Shown one piece after another: positions 1 to 11,920 of a DNA stretch of 64,000 nucleotides. The notes under the pieces are model-generated. The model was not told the origin of the DNA. It searched no databases and was given only the letters and a program-made list of their open reading frames with translations. Each line of letters opens with the position of its first letter. Positions within the stretch are counted from its first letter, which is position 1. The stretch spans positions 62,001-126,000 of the forward strand of contig JAEUHR010000023.1 of assembly GCA_016794425.1 (NCBI GenBank), written 5' to 3'. Both the position numbers and the translations under genes were made by a program. The DNA comes from Planctomycetota bacterium (GTDB taxonomy: Bacteria > Planctomycetota > UBA1135 > UBA2386).

Positions 1-184
1 CGAGGCCGTCGATCTCGGGCATCACGACGTCGAGCAGGATCACGTCGAACGACCGCTCGCGGCAGCGCGCCAGCGCCTCCTGGCCGCCCGACGCGACTTC
101 GACCTCGAACTCGGTGCCGCGCAGGTAGAGCTGCACCAGTGCGAGGTTCTGGTCGGTGTCGTCGACGACGAGAATGCGCGCCAT
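1..184 (-). CDS. Response regulator receiver domain protein (N-terminal part, runs off window)
   Basis: The first 61 residues of a CheY-like receiver domain, read leftward from ATG at 184. Visible features are the acidic pair Asp8-Asp9, the hydrophobic strand ILVVDD near the N-terminus, and the phosphoacceptor Asp52 in the motif LLDVVMPEIDG. Such proteins take a phosphoryl group from a histidine kinase in the cytoplasm. The output domain, if any, and the partner kinase lie beyond the window, so it may be a single-domain regulator or the start of a larger one. It is divergent from the S41 protease, whose start codon lies only 24 bp away, so the two promoters must overlap. Confidence 0.93.
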   Translation of the reverse strand, partial: MARILVVDDTDQNLALVQLYLRGTEFEVEVASGGQEALARCRERSFDVILLDVVMPEIDGL

Positions 185-196
185 TGCCGACGACAA

Positions 197-202
197 TACG
201 AT
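197..202 (+). promoter_or_regulatory. Putative -10 element (TACGAT) of the S41 protease gene
   Basis: TACGAT ends 6 nt before the ATG at 209. It fits the TAnnnT pattern seen before many starts in this window and would give an essentially leaderless mRNA. No clear -35 element is visible. Confidence 0.4.
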
Positions 203-208
203 GATCCG

Positions 209-1576
209 ATGCAACAGCAACCGCGGCTGCCGCTCTGGTTCCTGGTCGCGAACTGGGCGCTGGTGGTCGCCGCCTTCGTGCTCGGCGTCGTGCTCGGTGG
301 CCGCCATCGCATCGATCTGCCGGAGCCGCAGTCGACCGCGCTGCAACTGGTGTTCGCCGAGGTCCTGAAGTCGCACGTCGACTCGCACGACGGCAACGAC
401 CTGCTGGACGCGGCGATCGACGGCATGGTCCGCAGCCTCGATCCCTACAGCGACTACGTGCCGCCGCGCGAGGTCCGCGCCTACGACGAACGCAACTCGG
501 GCCACTACGAAGGCGTCGGCCTGTTGATGACGCCGCAGGGCGAGGACGTGGTCGTGCAGTATCCGTTTCCCGGCGGCCCGGCCGCGCGCGCCGGCGTGCT
601 GCCCGGCGACGTGATCCTCGCGGTCGACGGCAAGCTGCTCGCCGACGAGCCCGCGGCGCTGCGCAACGAGGTCGCGCTGAAGCTCGTGCGCGGCGACGCC
701 GGCACCGAGGTGCGGCTGCGGCTGCGCCGCGACGCCGAGACGCTCGAACTGGCGATGCAGCGCGGCGACGTGCAGAAGTCGGCCGTCAAGTGGGTCCACC
801 TCGCCGACGCCGACGCGGGCCTCGGCTACGTCTATCTGAGCGACTTCCATCCCGGCATCGCGGCGCAGGTGACCGCGGCCGTCGACGACCTGCAGCGGCA
901 GCGGCCGCTGCGTGGGCTCGTGCTGGACCTGCGCTTCGACGGCGGCGGCAACCTGGACGAGTGCGTCGCGCTGGCGAACGCGTTCCTGCCTGGCGGCACG
1001 ATCGTGTCGCAACGGCGCCGCGACCGCGTCGTCGTCGAGACGTTCGTCGCCGATCCGGCGAAGTGCCGCTTCCCGGACCTGCCGCTGGTCGTGCTGGTCA
1101 ACGAACACAGCGCCAGTGCCAGCGAGGTGCTGGCCGGCGCGCTGCAGGACCACGACCGCGCCGCGATCGTCGGCGTGCGGACCTACGGCAAGGGCTACGT
1201 CAACACGGTCTACACCTGGAAGAACCTCGACTTCCGGCTGAAGCTGACGACCGCGCACTACTACACGCCGGACGGGCGCAACCTCGACGGCCACCACCAC
1301 GGCGCGGCCGACGCGCCGGCGAACGGCGCCGTGCCGGCGGCACCGACCGGCGGCATCGAGCCCGACGTGGCGGCGCCGGTCACGACCGAACAGTTGCGCG
1401 CGACCGCGCGCACGCTGACCAACCACGAACCGCCGGCGGTCTACCTGCCGGCGTTCCGGACCGTCGCTCTGCGCTACGGCATCGAGGTGCCGGTGCCGCC
1501 GGCCGCCGCGACCGATCCGCAGCTCGCGCAGGCGCTGGCGACCCTGCGCGACCGCATCGCGGCCGCGGGGCGCTAA
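209..1576 (+). CDS. S41 family carboxyl-terminal processing peptidase with PDZ domain
   Basis: 455 residues. A single N-terminal membrane segment (about residues 9-29) places the rest in the periplasm. A PDZ domain (about 95-170) precedes the S41 peptidase core. The serine motif SASASE (Ser301/303/305) and the catalytic lysine Lys328 in YGKGYVN form the Ser/Lys centre of the CtpA/Prc family, which trims the C-termini of exported proteins. Length and order match bacterial CtpA proteins. The C-terminal 110 residues continue past the peptidase core and are poorly conserved. The ATG at 209 was chosen because the membrane anchor follows at once and a TAnnnT element lies 6 nt upstream. The stop TAA overlaps the presumed promoter of tsaD. 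Confidence 0.92.
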   Translation: MQQQPRLPLWFLVANWALVVAAFVLGVVLGGRHRIDLPEPQSTALQLVFAEVLKSHVDSHDGNDLLDAAIDGMVRSLDPYSDYVPPREVRAYDERNSGHYEGVGLLMTPQGEDVVVQYPFPGGPAARAGVLPGDVILAVDGKLLADEPAALRNEVALKLVRGDAGTEVRLRLRRDAETLELAMQRGDVQKSAVKWVHLADADAGLGYVYLSDFHPGIAAQVTAAVDDLQRQRPLRGLVLDLRFDGGGNLDECVALANAFLPGGTIVSQRRRDRVVVETFVADPAKCRFPDLPLVVLVNEHSASASEVLAGALQDHDRAAIVGVRTYGKGYVNTVYTWKNLDFRLKLTTAHYYTPDGRNLDGHHHGAADAPANGAVPAAPTGGIEPDVAAPVTTEQLRATARTLTNHEPPAVYLPAFRTVALRYGIEVPVPPAAATDPQLAQALATLRDRIAAAGR

Positions 1577-1579
1577 CAT
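1574..1579 (+). promoter_or_regulatory. Putative -10 element (TAACAT) of tsaD
   Basis: TAACAT includes the TAA stop of the preceding protease gene and ends 10 nt before the GTG start of tsaD. No Shine-Dalgarno lies between, which fits a leaderless start. Confidence 0.4.
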
Positions 1580-1589
1580 CTTCGCCCCC

Positions 1590-2632
1590 GTGTCCGACCT
1601 GATCCTCGGCATCGAGACCTCCTGTGACGAGACCGCCGCCGCCGTCGTGCGCGACGGCCACGTCGTGCTCGCCAACGTCGTGCACTCCCAGGTCGCGCTG
1701 CATGCGCGCTGGCGCGGGGTCGTGCCCGAAGTCGCCAGCCGTTCGCACACCGAACGCATCCTGCCGATCGTCGAGCAGGCGCTGCAGCAGGCGGGAGTCA
1801 CGCCGGCGGACCTGACCGCGGTCGCGGTCACGCACCGTCCCGGCATGGTCGGCTGCCTGCTGGTCGGCCTCGCCGCCGCGAAGGCGCTGTGCTGGCGCTT
1901 CGACCTGCCGCTGCTCGGCGTCGACCACGTGCAGGCGCACGTGCACACCGGCTTCCTGGCCGATCCGGCGCTGCCGCTGCCGGCGCTGGCGCTGGTCGCG
2001 AGCGGCGGCCACACGGCGCTGTACCTGGTGCACGCACCGGGCCGCACCGAACGCCTCGGCACGACGCGCGACGACGCGGCCGGCGAGGCACTCGACAAGG
2101 GCGCGGCGCTGCTCGGCCTGCCGTACCCCGGCGGACCGTCGATCCAGCAGGCCGCGATCGGCGGCGATCCGCGCGCGTTCGACCTGCCGCGCACGCTGCT
2201 GGGCGCGGACTCGCTCGACTTCTCGTTCTCGGGCCTGAAGACCGCGTTGCTCTACACGCTGCGCCCACAGCAGGGTGGTGCCGACCCGACGCCGCCGACC
2301 GGCACACGGCTGCGCGACCTCGCGTGCTCGTACCAGGAGGCGGTCGTCGACGTGCTGGTCGCGAAGCTGCGCCGCGCCGCCGAACGGCACCCGGTGCGCG
2401 CGCTCTGCATCGGCGGCGGCGTGGCGCGCAACACGCGGCTGCGCGAACGGCTGGCCAGCGACCCGGCGCTGTCGGCGCTGCACCTCGTGCTGCCCGAACT
2501 GTCGCTGTGCGCCGACAACGGCGCGATGATCGCGAGCCTCGGCTCACTGCTGCTGCGCGAAGGCCGCGCCGCCGCGCTCGACCTCGACGCGATCGCGACG
2601 CCGCAGGCCGGCGGCAAGGCGAGGCTGCGGCC

Positions 2633-2636
<4 letters not shown>
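1590..2636 (+). CDS. tsaD: tRNA N6-adenosine threonylcarbamoyltransferase TsaD
   Basis: 348 residues of the Kae1/TsaD ASKHA family, which transfers the threonylcarbamoyl group to A37 of ANN-decoding tRNAs with TsaB and TsaE. The N-terminus has the nucleotide motif GIETSCDETAAAVV, followed by SRSHTERI, and the metal-binding histidines lie in DHVQAHVH. The glycine-rich ASGGHT and FSGLKT motifs and the C-terminal GGGVARN motif are all present. Length is normal. The GTG at 1590 fits the family N-terminus (SDLILGIETS). It heads a run of four overlapping plus-strand genes: its stop shares GTGA with the larB start. tsaB and tsaE are not in the window. Confidence 0.97.
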
Positions 2637-3426
<790 letters not shown>

Positions 3427-3430
<4 letters not shown>

Positions 3431-4572
3431 CCCGACCCGACCGCCCTCCCGCCCGACTCGTGCTCGAGAACGGCACCGTGCTGTGCGGCCGCGGTTTCGG
3501 CGCGGCCACGGACTCGCTGGGCGAGCTGGTGTTCAACACCTCGATGATCGGCTACCAGGAGATCCTGACCGACCCGTCGTACCGCGGCCAGACGGTGCTG
3601 CTGACGCAACCGCACATCGGCAACTACGGCGTCAACAGCGAAGACGAGGAGTCGGCGCGGCTGTGGCTGTCCGGGCTCGTGGTGCGCGAAGCCTGCTCGC
3701 GCGCCAGCAATGCCCGCTCGGGCGCCGAACTGTCGGACTACCTGGCGCAACACGGCGTGCCCGGCATCGAAGGCCTCGACACGCGCATGCTGACGCGGCT
3801 GATCCGCGACCACGGCGAGATGCGCGTGCTGATCACGCGCGACGCGCACAGCAGCGACGCGGCGCTGGTCGAGCGCGTGCGGCAGGCGCCGCGCGTCGCC
3901 GACGTCGACCACGTGTTGAAGGTCACCGCCGCGCAGCCGTACGCGTGGGACCGCGGCTACGAGTCGGCATTCAGCCCGCCGGCGCCGGGGACCGCGCAGG
4001 GCGCACGGCCGCGCATCGTCGCCTACGACTTCGGTGCCAAGCGCAACATCCTGCGCTCGCTGGTCGCCTGCGGCCTCGACGTCACCGTGGTGCCCGCCGC
4101 GACGCCGGCCGAAGCCGTGCTCGAACGCAAGCCGGACGGCGTGTTCCTCAGCAACGGCCCCGGCGACCCGGCGGTGTGCCGCTACGCGATCGCCGCCGCG
4201 CAGGTGCTGGTGCAGAAGGTGCCGGTGTTCGGCATCTGCCTCGGCCACCAGATCCTCGGCCACGTGTTCGGCGGTCGGACCTACAAGATGAAGTTCGGCC
4301 ACCACGGTGGCAACCAGCCGGTGATCGACCTGTCGACCGGCAAGGTCGAGATCACCTCGCAGAACCACAGCTACGCGGTCGATCCGAAGTCGCTGCCCGA
4401 CGCGGTCGAGGTCACGCACAAGAACCTCAACGACGACACCGTCGAAGGCCTGCGCCACAAGGAGCTGCCGGTGTTCTCGGTGCAGTACCACCCCGAAGCC
4501 GCGCCGGGCCCGCACGACGCGCTGTACCTGTTCCGCCGCTTCGTCGAGCTGCTCGAAGCGACGCGGTGCTGA
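3427..4572 (+). CDS. carA: Carbamoyl-phosphate synthase small (glutaminase) subunit
   Basis: 381 residues, normal for CarA. It hydrolyses glutamine and channels ammonia to CarB for carbamoyl phosphate used in pyrimidine and arginine synthesis. The N-terminal CPSase domain shows [17 protein letters not shown] and the C-terminal class I glutamine amidotransferase domain has the nucleophile Cys271 in GICLGHQ, with the His/Glu pair in [10 protein letters not shown]. The GTG start overlaps the larB stop by 4 bp. The partner carB is at 18315-21596, about 14 kb away on the same strand, rather than adjacent as in many bacteria. Confidence 0.97.
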
Positions 4573-5486
4573 CGCGGGTTCCGGTCGCCGACGCGGACGC
4601 CGGCAGCCGGCTCGACGCGCTGCTGGTCGGCGCCGAGTGTCCGGAGCTGGGTCCGTTGTCGCGGCAGAAGGCGCGCGACCTGTGCGACCTCGGTGCGGCC
4701 GCGGTCGGCGGCGTGCGCGGCCACGCAGCGCTGCGGCTCGGCCCAGGCGACGTCGTCACGTGGGCACCCGAACACGCGGCGCTGGCGCTGCGGCTCGGCA
4801 TCGCGGTGGTGTTCGCCGACGCGCAGGCCGTGGTGCTGCACAAGCCGCCGGGCCTCGCCGTGCACGCGGGCCCGCTGGTGGAACGTTCGGTCGCCGACGC
4901 GCTGGCGCGCGCGCTGCCGGGCAGCGGCCTTGCGCACCGGCTCGACCGCGAAGCGTCGGGCCTGCTGCTGGTCGGCCGCGACGCCGACGCGTTGCGCCGG
5001 CTCGGCGCGGCGATGGAATCGGACGCGATCGAGCGCGAGTACCTCGCGGTCGTGGTCGGCCAGGTCGCCGACGCGGAGCGCACGATCGACCTGCCGCTGC
5101 GGGTCACCGACGAACCGCGCGGCGATCGGCCGAAGACGCTGGTCGACCACGAACGTGGCCAGGTCGCGGTCTCGCAGGTGGTGGTCGTGGCCCGCCGCCG
5201 CGAACACACACTGGTGCGGGTCCGGCTGGCGACCGGCCGCACGCACCAGATCCGCGCGCACCTGGCCGCGATCGGCCACCCGCTGCTCGGCGACCCGCGC
5301 TACGGCGATCCGGCCGCCAACGCGGCCGCGCACGCGACGTTCGGCACCACGCGCACGCTGCTGCACGGCGCGCGGCTCGTGTTCCCGGCCGCCGACGGCA
5401 GCCGCGCCGACGTGACCGCCGCCCACGAACCCGACTTCGTGCGCCTGTTCGCGCAGCTGCGCAGCCGCGGTCAGACGAGGCCGTAG
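4566..5486 (+). CDS. RluA-family pseudouridine synthase with S4 domain
   Basis: 306 residues. The N-terminus (about 1-75) is S4-like, with GSRLDALL and the stretch [19 protein letters not shown], and the catalytic domain contains the RluA signature [12 protein letters not shown] whose Asp is the nucleophile, then [23 protein letters not shown] shortened from the family motif. It should isomerise specific uridines in 23S rRNA, as RluC/RluD do; the exact target cannot be told from sequence. The GTG at 4566 overlaps carA by 7 bp and is the only good start after the carA domain ends. The 3' end overlaps the convergent CPBP gene by 16 bp. Confidence 0.92.
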   Translation: MLTRVPVADADAGSRLDALLVGAECPELGPLSRQKARDLCDLGAAAVGGVRGHAALRLGPGDVVTWAPEHAALALRLGIAVVFADAQAVVLHKPPGLAVHAGPLVERSVADALARALPGSGLAHRLDREASGLLLVGRDADALRRLGAAMESDAIEREYLAVVVGQVADAERTIDLPLRVTDEPRGDRPKTLVDHERGQVAVSQVVVVARRREHTLVRVRLATGRTHQIRAHLAAIGHPLLGDPRYGDPAANAAAHATFGTTRTLLHGARLVFPAADGSRADVTAAHEPDFVRLFAQLRSRGQTRP

Positions 5487-6151
5487 ACCTGCAGCACGAT
5501 GTAGCCGTTCCACAAGAAGTGCATCAGCATGCACGGCCACAGCGCACCGGCGAGCAGGCGCAGCACGCCGGCGAGCACGCCGAACACGAAGTGCGGCAGC
5601 AGCATCACCTGGTCGCAGTGCATCAGCGCGAACAGCATCGCCTGCACCGCCAGCGCGAACCACTGCGGCAGCACGCGCGCGAGCCGGGTCAGCAGGAGGC
5701 CACGGTACATCCACTCCTCGAACAGGGCCGGCAGCAGCGCGGTCAGCAGCAGCGACAGCCACCACGGCAGCCCGCTCGCGAATTCGAGTTCGACCGGCGA
5801 CGTCGCACCCCACGGATTCGGGATGCCGCGCTCCCACGCCGACAGCACCAGCGCACCGACGATGCCGACCACGAGGCACGCTTCGACCATGCGCGGCCGC
5901 GGTGGCGCGAACACGCGCCGTGCCTCCGGATCGCGGCGCACGAACCACAGCACCAGGCCGCACACCGCCAGGTAGCCGACCTCGTAGACCGCGAGCCAGG
6001 TGACCGCACTGGCGTCGGCGGCCACCAGCGCCATGCCCTGCGCGTAGGCGCCGTAGGCGAGCTGCGCCAGCAGCCACAGCACCAGCGCCGGCCGCAGGAT
6101 CGCCGCCGGCGACGGCGGCTCGGGCTCGGACGGCTCCGCGGCGGGCTGCAT
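5471..6151 (-). CDS. CPBP family intramembrane glutamic metalloprotease
   Basis: 226 residues with five or more hydrophobic segments. The CPBP (Abi/CAAX-processing-like) motifs are present: EEWMYRG, a histidine in the FALMHCDQ segment, and HFLWNGY near the C-terminus. Members are polytopic membrane proteases related to Rce1; bacterial ones act in prenyl-protein-like processing, bacteriocin immunity or unknown tasks, so no substrate is assigned. The ATG at 6151 gives a short Pro/Glu-rich cytoplasmic tail before the first membrane helix, and TAGGCT ends 7 nt upstream. Its stop lies inside the 3' end of the convergent pseudouridine synthase gene. Confidence 0.88.
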   Translation of the reverse strand: MQPAAEPSEPEPPSPAAILRPALVLWLLAQLAYGAYAQGMALVAADASAVTWLAVYEVGYLAVCGLVLWFVRRDPEARRVFAPPRPRMVEACLVVGIVGALVLSAWERGIPNPWGATSPVELEFASGLPWWLSLLLTALLPALFEEWMYRGLLLTRLARVLPQWFALAVQAMLFALMHCDQVMLLPHFVFGVLAGVLRLLAGALWPCMLMHFLWNGYIVLQVYGLV

Positions 6152-6158
6152 CGGCGGC

Positions 6159-6164
6159 AGCCTA
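6159..6164 (-). promoter_or_regulatory. Putative -10 element (TAGGCT) of the CPBP protease gene
   Basis: TAGGCT on the minus strand, 7 nt from the ATG, followed by GCCGCCG. The same TAGGCTGCCGCCG string precedes the gene starting at 22745. The short spacing points to a leaderless transcript. Confidence 0.4.
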
Positions 6165-6177
6165 CCGCCGCAGCGGA

Positions 6178-8697
6178 TCAGAACGAACCGATCGTCAGCT
6201 GCAGCGCGTTGGTGCTGGTGATCGCCAGGAACGCGCCCGACATGTCGGTCTCGAGGACGACGATCTGGTAGTGGAACTGCACGCCGACGACCGGCGGCGA
6301 GTTCGGCAGGAAGAACCCGGTCTCGAGCGCGCCGGTCGTCGTGTAGCCGGCGTCGAGGATGTCCGGTTCGACGTGCAGGAAGCAGCCGGGCACACCCTGC
6401 GGCAGCACCAGCGAGAACGGCAGCGGCGGCACCAGCGGCGCGAAGCTGACCACGCCGATCGTGAACGCCAACAGCGGCAGGCCGGTCGCCTCGGCGCGGA
6501 ACGTGCCGTCTGCCCACGGCAGACCGGTCGTGACCAGCAGGTTGTTGCCACCCGAGCTCGGGCAGCCGTTCGCGAACGTGCTGGAGGTCGCCGGGCAGGT
6601 CGTCGTCAGCCGCGCGATGAACGCGCACAGGTTGCCGCCGGCGACCACGAACGCGCCGCCGGCGACGATCTCGGCCGACGGCAGCGAGGTCATCGCGTAG
6701 ACGTCGCCGTCCATGCCGGTGCCGAACGTCGTCCAGCCGGTGTCGTCCCAGCGCGCGACGTGTTCGGCCGGCGCACCACCCGCGAAGTTGAACCTGCCGC
6801 CGACGACGAGGTCGCCGTTCGGCAACGCGCTGAACGCCTCGACGTCGCCGTTGGTGCCGAGGCCGAGCGCCGACCAGGCGAGACCGTCCCAGCTCGCCAC
6901 GCGCGACGCCGGTGCGCCACCGGCGTTGGCGAATGCGCCGCCGGCGACGATCGCGCCGGTACTGCGGCGGAACAGCGCCCGCACCTCACCGTCGGTGCCG
7001 AGGCCCAGCGGCGACCACGCCGTGCCGTCCCAGCGCGCGACGTTCGCGGCCGGCGCACCGCCGGCGTTCGCGAACGAACCGCCGGCGATCACGTCGCCGT
7101 TCGGCAGCAGCAGCAGCGCCCGCACCGGTCCGTCGGTGCCGGCGCCGAGCGGCGACCACGCCGTGCCGTTCCAGCGCGCGACGTTCGCGGCCGGCAACCC
7201 GCCGGCGACCGTGAACGAGCCGCCGGCGATCACGTCGCCGCCGGGCAACACGACCAGCGCGTCGACCGGCTGGTTCGTGCCGCTGCCGAGTGGCGACCAG
7301 GTGCTGCCGTTCCAGCGCGCGACGAACGCCGCCGGCGAACCGCCGGCCGCCGTGAACGCGCCGCCGGCGTAGACGTCGTCGTTCGCTGCGACTGCCAGCG
7401 CGCGCACCGGTGCGTCGGTGCCGGTGCCGAGCGGCGCCCACGAGCCGCCGTCCCAACGCGCGATCTGGTTGGCGACCGCACCACCGGCGATCGCGAACTG
7501 GCCGCCCGCGACCAGCCCGCCGTTCGGCTGCACCGCGACGGCGCGCACGGTGTTGTCCATGCCGGAGCCGAGCGGGAACCACTCGACGCCGTTCCAGAAC
7601 GCGACGCGGTTGGCGGCGAGGCCGCCGGCCGCCGAGAAGTTGCCGCCGGCGACCAGGAAGCCGAGGCCGACCGACGTCAGCGAGTAGACGCCGCTGTTCA
7701 TGCCGCCGGCCATCGACGCCCAGGCGACGCCGTTCCAGCGCGCGATGCGATCGGCCTGCTGGCCGCCGGCCTGCGTGAACGTGCCGCCGGCGATCAGGTC
7801 GCCGTTGGGCATCACCGCCAGCGAGCGCACGACGTTGTTGGTGCCGTTGCCGAGCGGCGACCAGGCGGCGCCGTCCCAGCGCGCGATGCGGCTCGCCGGC
7901 GCGCCACCCGCGATCGTGAACGCGCCGGCTGCGACCAGGTCGCCGTTGCCGAGCGTCGCCAGCGCATAGACCGGCGCCGTGACACCGAGGCCCAGCGGCG
8001 ACCAGTTCGAGCCGTCCCAACGCGCGATGCGCTCGGCGGGGTTGCCGCCGGCGAACGAGAAGAACCCGGCCGCGACCAGATCGCCGTTGGTCAGCACCGA
8101 CAGCGCGTAGACGAAGCCGTTGGTACCGCTGCCGAGCGCCGACCAGGCGCTGCCGTCCCAGCGCGCGACGTAGTTGGCCGGCGCGCCGCCGGCGGTGATG
8201 AAGAAGCCACCCGCGATCAGGTCGCCGTTGCCGAGCACGCGCAGCACGCGCACGTCGCCGTTCATGCCGGTGCCGATCGGCGACCACGCGGTGCCGTTCC
8301 AGCGCGCGATGCGGCTCGCCGGGTTGCCGCCCGCGACCGTGAAGCTGCCGCCGGCGACCAGATCGCCGTTGGGCATCACCGCCAGCGTGACGACCGTGCC
8401 GTTGGTGCCGAGGTCGAGCGGCGACCAGGTGCCGGTCAGCGGGTCCCAACTGGCGATGTTGCTGGCAGCAACACCGCCGGCGCTGTTGAACGCGCCGCCG
8501 ACGACCAGCCGCGCGGTCGCGGGGCCGGCGCCGTCCGGATCCCACAGCAGCGACGCGAACACGTCGCCGGAGACGCCGGGCACGATCGGCAGCCACGGTG
8601 TGTCGCACTGCGCCCGTAGCGCGGGCACGCAGCAGAGCAGGAGCGAGAACAACAGACGCGCGTACGCACCGCGAGCGGCGCGGAGGATCGATGGCAT
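6178..8697 (-). CDS. Secreted 14-repeat beta-propeller protein
   Basis: 839 residues with a signal peptide (about 1-29, ending ALRAQ). The body consists of 14 copies of a 47-residue unit with consensus VxALxxLPNGDLxAGGxF, then AGG, ARWDGxxWSPLGxGT; twelve are full and the first and last are degenerate. A unit of this size and pattern resembles a propeller blade, so two seven-bladed propellers are a reasonable inference. The C-terminal ~130 residues form a separate beta-rich domain also seen in the proteins at 15885 and 58968. No catalytic residues are recognised; it could be an extracellular binding or surface protein. A GGAG lies a few bases before ATG 8697. Confidence 0.85.
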   Translation of the reverse strand: MPSILRAARGAYARLLFSLLLCCVPALRAQCDTPWLPIVPGVSGDVFASLLWDPDGAGPATARLVVGGAFNSAGGVAASNIASWDPLTGTWSPLDLGTNGTVVTLAVMPNGDLVAGGSFTVAGGNPASRIARWNGTAWSPIGTGMNGDVRVLRVLGNGDLIAGGFFITAGGAPANYVARWDGSAWSALGSGTNGFVYALSVLTNGDLVAAGFFSFAGGNPAERIARWDGSNWSPLGLGVTAPVYALATLGNGDLVAAGAFTIAGGAPASRIARWDGAAWSPLGNGTNNVVRSLAVMPNGDLIAGGTFTQAGGQQADRIARWNGVAWASMAGGMNSGVYSLTSVGLGFLVAGGNFSAAGGLAANRVAFWNGVEWFPLGSGMDNTVRAVAVQPNGGLVAGGQFAIAGGAVANQIARWDGGSWAPLGTGTDAPVRALAVAANDDVYAGGAFTAAGGSPAAFVARWNGSTWSPLGSGTNQPVDALVVLPGGDVIAGGSFTVAGGLPAANVARWNGTAWSPLGAGTDGPVRALLLLPNGDVIAGGSFANAGGAPAANVARWDGTAWSPLGLGTDGEVRALFRRSTGAIVAGGAFANAGGAPASRVASWDGLAWSALGLGTNGDVEAFSALPNGDLVVGGRFNFAGGAPAEHVARWDDTGWTTFGTGMDGDVYAMTSLPSAEIVAGGAFVVAGGNLCAFIARLTTTCPATSSTFANGCPSSGGNNLLVTTGLPWADGTFRAEATGLPLLAFTIGVVSFAPLVPPLPFSLVLPQGVPGCFLHVEPDILDAGYTTTGALETGFFLPNSPPVVGVQFHYQIVVLETDMSGAFLAITSTNALQLTIGSF
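6602..8575 (-). repeat. Tandem 141-bp coding repeats (14 units)
   Basis: The DNA encoding the 47-residue blades forms an in-frame tandem array. Units differ by many substitutions, mostly not silent, so the array is old rather than recently amplified, but internal recombination and assembly collapse are possible here. Confidence 0.85.
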
Positions 8698-8749
8698 GGT
8701 GAGACTCCGAAACGACGGCGAGCCCCTGGGACGCTCTCCGGGCGCGCGG

Positions 8750-8755
8750 AGTCTA
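8750..8755 (-). promoter_or_regulatory. Putative -10 element (TAGACT) of the 14-repeat propeller gene
   Basis: TAGACT on the minus strand, about 52 nt upstream of the ATG, in the 143-bp gap between this gene and the end of proS. This gene has a GGAG ribosome site, unlike those with very short leaders. Confidence 0.3.
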
Positions 8756-8840
8756 GCGACCCGCACGCAGCCGTCCACACGCGTCGAAGCCGCACTCGCG
8801 GCTGACCGAAATCGACGGTCCGCGCCGGGCTCGCCTCCGG

Positions 8841-10565
<1,725 letters not shown>

Positions 10566-10575
10566 CGGGCCGCGC

Positions 10576-10581
10576 AGCGTA
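10576..10581 (-). promoter_or_regulatory. Putative -10 element (TACGCT) of proS
   Basis: TACGCT on the minus strand ends 10 nt before the proS ATG. There is no Shine-Dalgarno in between. Confidence 0.4.
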
Positions 10582-10611
10582 GCGGCGGGGTGCGGCCGGC
10601 GGAACCGCGGA

Positions 10612-10668
10612 CCGGGCCGGCGCAGCGGCGGCCGGCCGGCGCAGCGGTGACCGGCCGGCGCCGCGGCA
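10612..10668. repeat. Three imperfect ~19-bp tandem units between serA and proS
   Basis: The unit approximates CCGGCCGGCGCAGCGGYG, repeated about three times with small changes in the serA-proS gap. It can fold strongly and could act as an RNA end or stabiliser for serA; this is only inferred. Confidence 0.45.
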
Positions 10669-10669
10669 A

Positions 10670-11920
10670 TCAGTACAGCAGCCGCGTGCGGATCGTGCCG
10701 GCGATCGCGTCGAGTTCGCGCTGCAGCGTGCGCGTGTCGGTGCCGTCCGGATCGACGTCGATGACGACGTAGCCGACGTCGGCGTCGGTCTGCAGATGCT
10801 GCGCCGCGACGTTGACGCGGTGGCGCGAGAACACGTCGTTGATCTGCGACAGCATGCCCGGCCGGTTCTGGTGGATGTGCAGCAGCCGGTGCTTGCCTTG
10901 GTGCTCGGGCAGCGACACCTCGGGGAAGTTCGCGGCGGTCAACGTCGAGCCGTTGTCGCTGTAGCGCAGCAGCTTCTCCGCGACCTCGACGCCGATGTTC
11001 TGCTGCGCCTCGATCGTGCTGCCGCCGACGTGCGGCGTCAGCAGCACGTTGTCGAAGCTGCGCAGCGGCGACTCGAACGGTTCGTCGTTCGATTCGGGCT
11101 CGCGCGGGAACACGTCGATCGCCGCCCCCGCCAGATGGCCGGACTCGAGCGCCTGCGCCAGCGCGTCGATGTCGACCACGGTGCCGCGCGAGGCATTGAT
11201 CAGCGCGCTGCCGCGCTGCATCGCCGCGATCTGCTGCGGGCCGATCATCCACTTGGTCTGCGGCGTCTCCGGCACGTGCAGCGTCACGACGTCGGCCTGC
11301 GCCAGCAGGTCGTCGAGGCTGCGCACCGGCTGCGCGTTGCCGAGCGCCAGCTTCGTGACGATGTCGAAGTACACCACGTGCATGCCCAGCGACTCCGCGA
11401 GCAGGCCCACCTGCGTGCCGATGTGGCCGTAGCCGACGATGCCGAGCGTCTTGCCGCGCGCCTCGCGCGAGCCGGCCGCCGACTTGATCCACTCGCCGCG
11501 GTGCGCCGCCGCGTTGCGCTGCGGGATGCCGCGCAGCAGCAGCACGATCTCGGCCAGCACCAGCTCGGCCACGCTGCGCGTGTTCGAGAACGGCGCGTTG
11601 AACACCGGGATGCCGCGGCGGCGCGCGGTGTCGAGGTCGACCTGGTTGGTGCCGATGCAGAAGCAGCCGATCGCCATCAGCTTCGGCGCCGCGGCCAGCG
11701 CCTCGGCCGTCAGCTGTGTGCGCGACCGGATGCCGACCATGTGCACGCCGGCCAGCGCCTTGTGCAGCCGTTCCGGCGGCAGCGCCTTGGCCTCGATGAC
11801 GATGTTCGTGTAGCCGTCGTCGCGCAGGCGCTGCACCGCGCTGTCGTGGATGCCCTCGAGCAGCAGGATCGAGATGTTGGCGCGGTCGAACGACGTCCGG
11901 AGCCCCGGGGGAGGTGCCAT
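10670..11920 (-). CDS. serA: D-3-phosphoglycerate dehydrogenase with ACT domain
   Basis: 416 residues, closely resembling the Escherichia coli SerA type throughout. It oxidises 3-phosphoglycerate with NAD+ in the first step of serine synthesis. Visible motifs are RSRTQLT, CFCIGTNQVDLD, the Rossmann motif GIVGYGHIGTQ, INASRGTVVD with the catalytic Arg, a catalytic Glu in the REPESND region and the catalytic His in LLTPHVGGST. The C-terminal ACT domain (LLHIHQNRPGMLSQIN to the end LLY) is the site where serine inhibits the E. coli enzyme, so feedback control is likely. ATG 11920 leaves a short leader peptide before the conserved ISILLLEG. It is divergent from the sulfatase gene. Confidence 0.95.
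   Translation of the reverse strand: MAPPPGLRTSFDRANISILLLEGIHDSAVQRLRDDGYTNIVIEAKALPPERLHKALAGVHMVGIRSRTQLTAEALAAAPKLMAIGCFCIGTNQVDLDTARRRGIPVFNAPFSNTRSVAELVLAEIVLLLRGIPQRNAAAHRGEWIKSAAGSREARGKTLGIVGYGHIGTQVGLLAESLGMHVVYFDIVTKLALGNAQPVRSLDDLLAQADVVTLHVPETPQTKWMIGPQQIAAMQRGSALINASRGTVVDIDALAQALESGHLAGAAIDVFPREPESNDEPFESPLRSFDNVLLTPHVGGSTIEAQQNIGVEVAEKLLRYSDNGSTLTAANFPEVSLPEHQGKHRLLHIHQNRPGMLSQINDVFSRHRVNVAAQHLQTDADVGYVVIDVDPDGTDTRTLQRELDAIAGTIRTRLLY

Noticed and set aside
6602-8575. A CRISPR array, from the regular repeats
   Set aside because: The repeats are 141 bp, in frame, diverged, and encode a protein; there are no unique spacers and no cas genes.
6271-8619. A 782-codon plus-strand open frame with repeated sequence
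   Set aside because: It is the antisense of the 47-residue repeat gene; its repeats only mirror those of the real gene.
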